A stretch of DNA of 10,776 nucleotides from Pseudolabrys sp. GTDB lineage: Bacteria; Pseudomonadota; Alphaproteobacteria; Rhizobiales; Xanthobacteraceae. The stretch lies in NCBI GenBank assembly GCA_026125925.1, contig JAHCKF010000082.1, positions 1 through 10,776 of the forward strand, written 5' to 3'. Position numbers and translations under genes: made by a program. Position 1 is the stretch's first letter, and each line of letters begins with the position of its first letter. Below, in pieces: positions 7,034 through 10,776 of this stretch. Under the pieces are notes generated by a model, which had not been told where the DNA came from, did not search any database, and saw only the letters and a list, made by a program, of their open reading frames with translations.

Positions 7034-7687
7034 TCAGTCGTCTTTTGCTACCGTTTTCGGCGCCTGATAGACGGGCCGCTTGGTGACGATCTCGCCCAGG
7101 CGGGCGTAGTTCGGTCCGGCGATGCGCACCAGCGGATCGAGCGCCATGGTGTCGATTTTGCCGTTGTCGATCAGGCCGGCGCGGGCGTGGATCATTACGA
7201 CTTCGCCGATGATGAAGCGGTTGCGGGTCTCGCCGAATTCAAGGCATTGGCGAAACCGGCATTCCATGGCGATCGGCGCGGCGGCGATGCGCGGTGGCGC
7301 GACCTTTTCGCTCGGGATGGTCTCGAGCTTCAGGTGATCGACTTCGCTGATATCGGCGGGAAACTCGGTCGAGCTTTCATGCACGGCGTCGATCAGCGCG
7401 CCGTCGGCGATGTGGATGACATATTGCTCGGTGCGCAGGATGTTCTGCGCGGTGTCCTTGTAGGTGCGGCCGCGGCGGCCGACGCTGAAGCCGAGCGTCG
7501 GCGGTTTCGCCGACAGGAACGTGAAGACGCTGAAGGGCGCGACATTGACGCCGCCCGTCGGCGACAGGGTCGTTACCCAGGCCACGGGGCGCGGCACGAC
7601 AATGCCGGTGAGCAGCCGATAGCATTTATCGGCATCGAGCTGCGTCGGGTCGATCCGCGTCGGTTCATGAGGTGACGATGCATCCAC
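7034..7687 (-). CDS. Flavin-reductase-like FMN-binding domain protein
   Basis: The 217-residue protein belongs to the flavin-reductase-like superfamily (split-barrel, FMN-binding; the group containing NtaB/DIM6-type reductases). Characteristic blocks are YRLLTGIVVPRPVAWVTTL (23-41), VNVAPFSVFTFLSAKPPTLGFSVG (47-70, with the flavin-binding APFS) and GRTYKDTAQNI (73-83). Members supply reduced flavin to a partner monooxygenase or act as flavoproteins of unknown substrate; no monooxygenase gene is nearby, so the role here is unknown. The start is a GTG at 7687-7685: no suitable ATG lies in frame, and AAGGA lies 11 bases upstream, a little far. It follows pyrC by 57 bp on the same strand and may be cotranscribed with it. 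Confidence 0.88.
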   Translation of the reverse strand: MDASSPHEPTRIDPTQLDADKCYRLLTGIVVPRPVAWVTTLSPTGGVNVAPFSVFTFLSAKPPTLGFSVGRRGRTYKDTAQNILRTEQYVIHIADGALIDAVHESSTEFPADISEVDHLKLETIPSEKVAPPRIAAAPIAMECRFRQCLEFGETRNRFIIGEVVMIHARAGLIDNGKIDTMALDPLVRIAGPNYARLGEIVTKRPVYQAPKTVAKDD

Positions 7688-7744
7688 GGTCGGGCAAATC
7701 CTTATGGTCTTGCAATAGATAGAGGCGACGCGATTGCGGTGGCC

Positions 7745-8842
7745 TTAAGGCCGCATGCTCTCGATCGACCAGGGCAGCGTTTCGCCACCGCGGAATACGA
7801 CCACCTCGTCGTCGCCGACCGAAACCGCAGGCGGCATGGTGCCGGCGCGCCGTTGTAACGTGATGGTGCCGGTGTTGACGGGCAGATCATAGAAGCGGGC
7901 GCCGTTGAGCGAAGCGAAAGCTTCGAAACGATCGAGGGCATTCTCCTCGTCGAACACCTGCACATAGGTCTGCAGCGCGGTGGCGCCGCCGAACACTCCG
8001 GCCGAGCAGCACTCGCGTTCCTTGTTGGCGCGCGTGTGCGGCGCGGTGTCGGTGCCGATGAAGAAGCAGGTCTCGCCCGAGGTCGCAGCGGCGCGTAGCG
8101 CGAGACGGTGGCGTTCTCTTTTGGCGACCGGCAGGCAATAGAGGTGCGGGCGCAGGCCGCCCTGGAAGATCGAGGTGCGGTTGATGACCAGATGATGCGG
8201 CGTCAGCGTCGCCGCCGCGCGGCCTTTATGGGTGCGGACGATGTCGAGCGTTTCCGCCGTAGTGGCGTGCTCGACGACGATCTTGAGGCCGGGATGGCGC
8301 TTGAGAAGGGGCAGCATCTCCTTCTCCATGAAATCGGCTTCGCGATCAAAGATGTCGACCGCCGGATCGGTCGACTCGCCGTGTACCAGGAGCTTCATGC
8401 CGATCTTTTCCATGCGCTCCAGCACCGGCGCGAGGCCGGTGATGCTGGTGACGCCGAAATGCGCATTGGTAGTCGCCCCGGCGGGATAAAGCTTGGCGGC
8501 GACCCAGACGCCGTCCCGGTAGCCGCGCTCGATATCGTCAGGCGACGTGGTGTCCGTGAGATAGCAGGTCATCAGCGGTGTGAAGTCGCTGCCTTGCGGC
8601 AGCGCCGCGAGGATGCGGTCTCGATAGGCGGCGGCCATCGCGCTGGTGGTCACCGGCGGCACCAGATTCGGCATGATGATGGCGCGGGCGAATTGCGCCG
8701 CGGTGAAGGGCAGTACGCTCCGGAGCATGTCGCCATCGCGCAGGTGCACGTGCCAGTCGTCCGGCCGTCTGATCGTGATGCGGTCGGTCTTCGCCTTGGC
8801 AGGCTGCGGCGCGCCGCTATCGAACAGTTTGTCGAGTGTCAC
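7745..8842 (-). CDS. pyrC: Dihydroorotase (PyrC, E. coli-type)
   Basis: This zinc amidohydrolase cyclises N-carbamoyl-aspartate to dihydroorotate, the third step of pyrimidine synthesis. The catalytic set of the E. coli enzyme is complete with a constant offset of 15: metal ligands His31 and His33 in WHVHLRDG, carboxylated Lys117 in AKLYPAGATTN, His154 (VHGE), His192 (EHATT) and catalytic Asp265 (GTDTAPH); Arg35 and MPNLVPPVTT suit substrate binding. The full set favours true dihydroorotase over a hydantoinase-like relative. Its 365 residues exceed the E. coli enzyme by an N-terminal tail of about 15. The start is a GTG at 8842-8840, with GGAG 9 bases upstream. It lies 28 bp after acdR, so both could share a transcript. 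Confidence 0.95.
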   Translation of the reverse strand: MTLDKLFDSGAPQPAKAKTDRITIRRPDDWHVHLRDGDMLRSVLPFTAAQFARAIIMPNLVPPVTTSAMAAAYRDRILAALPQGSDFTPLMTCYLTDTTSPDDIERGYRDGVWVAAKLYPAGATTNAHFGVTSITGLAPVLERMEKIGMKLLVHGESTDPAVDIFDREADFMEKEMLPLLKRHPGLKIVVEHATTAETLDIVRTHKGRAAATLTPHHLVINRTSIFQGGLRPHLYCLPVAKRERHRLALRAAATSGETCFFIGTDTAPHTRANKERECCSAGVFGGATALQTYVQVFDEENALDRFEAFASLNGARFYDLPVNTGTITLQRRAGTMPPAVSVGDDEVVVFRGGETLPWSIESMRP

Positions 8843-8870
8843 GCCTATTGTCTCCGTCGCGGCGGCGCTT

Positions 8871-9338
8871 TCAGAAATCCAGCGGCCGGTTATCGACCAC
8901 TTCCTTCATGACAAAGAAGGTCCGGGTCTGCCGCACGCCGGGCAGGGCGATGAGCTGTTCGCCGTGCAGCCGGTTGAAGTCGTCGATATCACGCACGCGG
9001 ATTTTGAGGAAGAAGTCGAAATCGCCCGCCACCAGATGGCAGTCGAGCACGAAGGGCAGCCTGACGATGGCGGCCTCGAAGACGGCGAAGCTGTCCGGCG
9101 TCGAGCGGTCGAGCACGACGCCGACGATCACCAGGGTGCCGCGATCGACTTGGCGTGGGGCGACGTCGGCGCGGACGGATCGGATGTAGCCTTCGTCGAT
9201 CAGCCGCTGGGTGCGGCGGTGGCAGGTCGCCGGGCTGATATTCACCGCCTTGGCGAGGTCGGCATTGCTGATGCGGCCGTCGCGCTGCAGGTGCTGGAGG
9301 ATACGGCGGTCGATGCGGTCGATGGAAGATTCTTGCAT
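8871..9338 (-). CDS. acdR: Lrp/AsnC-family regulator of the ACC deaminase gene (AcdR type)
   Basis: This 155-residue protein has an N-terminal AsnC-type helix-turn-helix (IDRRILQHLQRDGRISNADLA at 9-29, recognition helix around ISPATCHRRTQRL) and a C-terminal RAM ligand-binding domain at about 67-145, ending with PGVRQTRTFFVMKEV. Length and layout are typical of Lrp proteins, which usually form octamers. It is divergent from acdS, the established arrangement of acdR, whose product controls acdS in response to ACC in plant-associated proteobacteria. The gene name rests on that position as much as on sequence; other Lrp paralogues look similar. No good Shine-Dalgarno precedes the ATG at 9338-9336, which suggests weak translation or a different start. 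pyrC follows 28 bp downstream. Confidence 0.88.
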   Translation of the reverse strand: MQESSIDRIDRRILQHLQRDGRISNADLAKAVNISPATCHRRTQRLIDEGYIRSVRADVAPRQVDRGTLVIVGVVLDRSTPDSFAVFEAAIVRLPFVLDCHLVAGDFDFFLKIRVRDIDDFNRLHGEQLIALPGVRQTRTFFVMKEVVDNRPLDF

Positions 9339-9492
9339 TAAAGGGCCAAAATCTAAGAGAAACTGGATCGACAGCTCAAAATATGGCCAGAATACTAAAG
9401 ATTGTTCGAAATAATAGAAAGCACCTTTCGCATCAATTCCGCTAGGTTTTCGCGGTATTTCGCCCCTCGCGGCGCCCCGGAGACCCTATTCC
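9339..9492. promoter_or_regulatory. acdR-acdS divergent control region
   Basis: This 154-bp gap is clearly AT-rich on its acdR side (about 9339-9420) against a GC-rich background, as expected for Lrp-type binding and divergent promoters. CAAAAT is repeated at 9347-9352 and 9377-9382, 30 bp apart start to start, close to three helical turns. CAGAATA at 9388-9394 matches the left half of the E. coli Lrp consensus as I recall it. AATAAT at 9410-9415 is a possible plus-strand -10 without a good -35. GGAG at 9479-9482 lies 10 bases before the acdS ATG and is its likely ribosome site. No exact AcdR site or FNR/CRP box could be fixed. Confidence 0.65.
9417..9429. promoter_or_regulatory. Short palindrome in the acdR-acdS control region
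   Basis: GAAAG (9417-9421) and CTTTC (9425-9429) form a perfect inverted repeat with a 3-base centre, 63 bp upstream of the acdS start. It could be an operator or activator site for acdS. A 5-bp arm can arise by chance. Confidence 0.3.
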
Positions 9493-10512
9493 ATGCTCAA
9501 GCTGGACAAGTTCGAACGCTACCCGCTCACCTTCGGCCCGACGCCGATCGAGTTCCTGCCGCGCATGACCGAGGCGCTCGGCGGCAAGGTGCAGATCTAC
9601 GCCAAGCGCGACGACTGCAACTCCGGGCTGGCCTTCGGCGGCAACAAGCTGCGCAAGCTGGAATACATCGTGCCGGACGCCATCGCCTCCAATGCCGACA
9701 CTTTGGTGTCGATCGGCGGCGTGCAGTCCAACCACACCCGCATGGTCGCGGCGACCGCGGCCAAGATCGGCATGAAATGCGTCGTGGTGCAGGAGAGCTG
9801 GGTTCCGCACGAGGACGCCGTCTATGACCGTGTCGGTAACATCCTGCTCACCCGCCTGATGGGCGCCGACAGCCGCATCGTACCCGACGGCTTCGACATC
9901 GGCATCCGCAAGAGCTGGGAAGAGGCCATCCAGTCCGTCAAGGACGCCGGCGGCAAACCCTACGGCATCCCGGCCGGCGCTTCGGTGCACAAATATGGCG
10001 GCCTCGGCTATGTCGGCTTCGCCGAGGAAGTCCGCGCCCAGGAGGCGCAGATGGGCATCAAGTTCGACTACATCATCGTCTGCGTCGTCACCGGCTCGAC
10101 GCAAGGCGGCATGATCGTCGGCTTCGCCGCGGACGGCCGCGCCGACAAGGTGATCGGCATCGACGCCTCCGGCACACCGCAGCAGACCCGCACCCAGGTG
10201 CGCGAGATCGTCGACAACACCGCGGATTTGGTCGAACTCGGCCGCAAGGTGCGCGACGACGAGATCGTCATCCTCAATGACTACGCCTATCCGGCCTACG
10301 GCGTGCCCAGTCACGAGACCAACGAAGCGATCCGCTTTGCCGCGCGCACCGAAGCGATGATCACCGACCCGGTCTATGAGGGCAAATCGATGCAGGGCAT
10401 GATCGACCTCGTCAAGAAGGGCTACTTCCCGGACGGCGCCAAGGTGCTCTATGCGCATCTCGGCGGCGCGCCGGCGCTGAACGGCTACAGCTACACCTAC
10501 CGCAACGGCTGA
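9493..10512 (+). CDS. acdS: 1-aminocyclopropane-1-carboxylate (ACC) deaminase
   Basis: This PLP enzyme opens the ring of ACC, the plant ethylene precursor, to give 2-oxobutanoate and ammonia in the cytoplasm. It is full length (339 residues; the Pseudomonas enzyme has 338, so numbering is shifted by one). PLP lysine is Lys52 in [11 protein letters not shown], and Ser79 lies in VQSNHTR. The two positions that separate ACC deaminase from D-cysteine desulfhydrase are the deaminase type: Glu296 in DPVYEGKSM, and Leu323 in AHLGGAPAL where desulfhydrases have Thr. Tyr269 and Tyr295 are also kept. The ATG at 9493 begins [20 protein letters not shown], the normal N-terminus. It is divergent from acdR, so ACC-responsive control is expected from known systems. 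VQSNHTR and [11 protein letters not shown] favour a rhizobial lineage. Confidence 0.96.
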   Translation: MLKLDKFERYPLTFGPTPIEFLPRMTEALGGKVQIYAKRDDCNSGLAFGGNKLRKLEYIVPDAIASNADTLVSIGGVQSNHTRMVAATAAKIGMKCVVVQESWVPHEDAVYDRVGNILLTRLMGADSRIVPDGFDIGIRKSWEEAIQSVKDAGGKPYGIPAGASVHKYGGLGYVGFAEEVRAQEAQMGIKFDYIIVCVVTGSTQGGMIVGFAADGRADKVIGIDASGTPQQTRTQVREIVDNTADLVELGRKVRDDEIVILNDYAYPAYGVPSHETNEAIRFAARTEAMITDPVYEGKSMQGMIDLVKKGYFPDGAKVLYAHLGGAPALNGYSYTYRNG

Positions 10513-10536
10513 TGCCGATGCTGCGCGGGTCAGCCG
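10506..10536. terminator. Hairpin bridging the stop codons of acdS and the IclR-type gene
   Basis: CGGCTGA (10506-10512) and TCAGCCG (10530-10536) form a 7-bp stem with a 17-base loop in the 17-bp gap between convergent genes. Each arm contains one stop codon: both genes end in GGC TGA, which itself produces 6 of the 7 pairs. No T-run follows. A bidirectional terminator is possible but weakly supported. Confidence 0.3.
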
Positions 10537-10776
10537 GGCTTCATCGGATTGAAGGAGTTGGCGACCTCGATCAGGCGCGGCGCGATCTCGCGCTTCACCT
10601 TGTCGAGGCTCCAGCGCAGGCTCGATACCGAACACTGCACCGCGGCGATCGGCCGGCCGTCGTGGCCAAGGATCGGCGCGGCGATGCCGATCTCGTTGAG
10701 CAGGCTTTCGTCCTGCGTCAGACCGTAACCGTGTTTCGCCGCGTCGTCGATCGCCGCGGCGATCTTGGTGCGGTCA
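10530..10776 (-). CDS. IclR-family transcriptional regulator, C-terminal part (cut by window edge)
   Basis: The last 82 residues and stop codon of a minus-strand gene entering from the right edge. They match the end of the IclR effector-binding domain: GYGLTQDESLLNEIGIAAPI, then HDGRPIAAVQCSVSS and a final helix, ending in NSFNPMKPG. The GY-acidic-EIGIAAPI pattern followed by G(R)PIAAVQ is diagnostic of the family. The N-terminal winged helix and promoter lie outside the window. It converges on acdS with 17 bp between stops, so it is not cotranscribed with it, and no link to ACC metabolism is shown. Confidence 0.87.
   Translation of the reverse strand, partial: DRTKIAAAIDDAAKHGYGLTQDESLLNEIGIAAPILGHDGRPIAAVQCSVSSLRWSLDKVKREIAPRLIEVANSFNPMKPG

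Noticed and set aside
7688..7744. Possible GCAAT/ATTGC hairpin between pyrC and the flavin-reductase-like gene
   Set aside because: Only 5 bp of pairing with a 16-base loop and no T-run; too weak to call.
9419..9433. Possible sigma-54 promoter ahead of acdS (GCAC...GCA around 9421-9432)
   Set aside because: The distance between the -24-like and -12-like dinucleotides is wrong and the -24 GG is missing.
9493..10512. D-cysteine desulfhydrase as alternative identity for the acdS product
   Set aside because: The diagnostic positions are Glu296 and Leu323, the ACC deaminase type.
1..10776. Mobile elements, CRISPR arrays, tRNA/rRNA genes, defence or toxin-antitoxin systems
   Set aside because: I found no transposase, integrase, regular repeat array, RNA gene or known defence protein; the gene content is explained by ordinary transport and metabolic families.

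Overview
The window is high-GC chromosomal DNA from an alphaproteobacterium, most likely of the Hyphomicrobiales (the Bradyrhizobium / Xanthobacteraceae neighbourhood). This is inferred from codon use and from the close fit of the ACC deaminase and RpiR proteins to rhizobial forms; there is no rRNA or other marker to prove it. Nearly all of the sequence is coding, in twelve recognisable genes. The first and last are cut by the window edges. No mobile element, tRNA, rRNA or CRISPR array is visible.

Region 1 (1-5995) is a solute-import locus. A MurR/RpiR-family regulator (minus strand, C-terminal part missing) is divergent from a five-gene plus-strand operon: a family-5 periplasmic substrate-binding protein, two permeases and two ATPases of the dipeptide/oligopeptide/nickel (Dpp/Opp) ABC class. 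The last four genes are tightly packed (4-bp overlap, 3-bp gap, 4-bp overlap). A 93-bp gap with a strong hairpin separates the binding-protein gene from the rest. The 270-bp divergent region holds a 15-bp pseudopalindrome resembling the HexR/RpiR operator, a second 8-bp inverted repeat, and a short leader reading frame that overlaps a hairpin. The regulator probably controls the transporter. The substrate cannot be read from the sequence.

Region 2 (6002-9338) is four minus-strand genes: folD (one-carbon folate metabolism), a flavin-reductase-like protein, pyrC (dihydroorotase, pyrimidine synthesis) and acdR (Lrp/AsnC-type regulator). acdR and pyrC are 28 bp apart and could share a transcript. 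folD converges on the ABC operon, with only 6 bp between the stop codons, and a hairpin spans both stops.

Region 3 (9339-10776) is acdS, encoding 1-aminocyclopropane-1-carboxylate (ACC) deaminase. It is divergent from acdR across an AT-rich 154-bp control region, the arrangement known for acdR/acdS in plant-associated proteobacteria. acdS converges on the 3' end of an IclR-family regulator that runs off the window.

The organism therefore looks plant- or soil-associated: it can lower plant ethylene by degrading ACC and import peptide-like solutes. I see no convincing undescribed system. The most interesting unexplained signals are the regulatory structures ahead of the transporter operon and the hairpins that bridge the stop codons of both convergent gene pairs.
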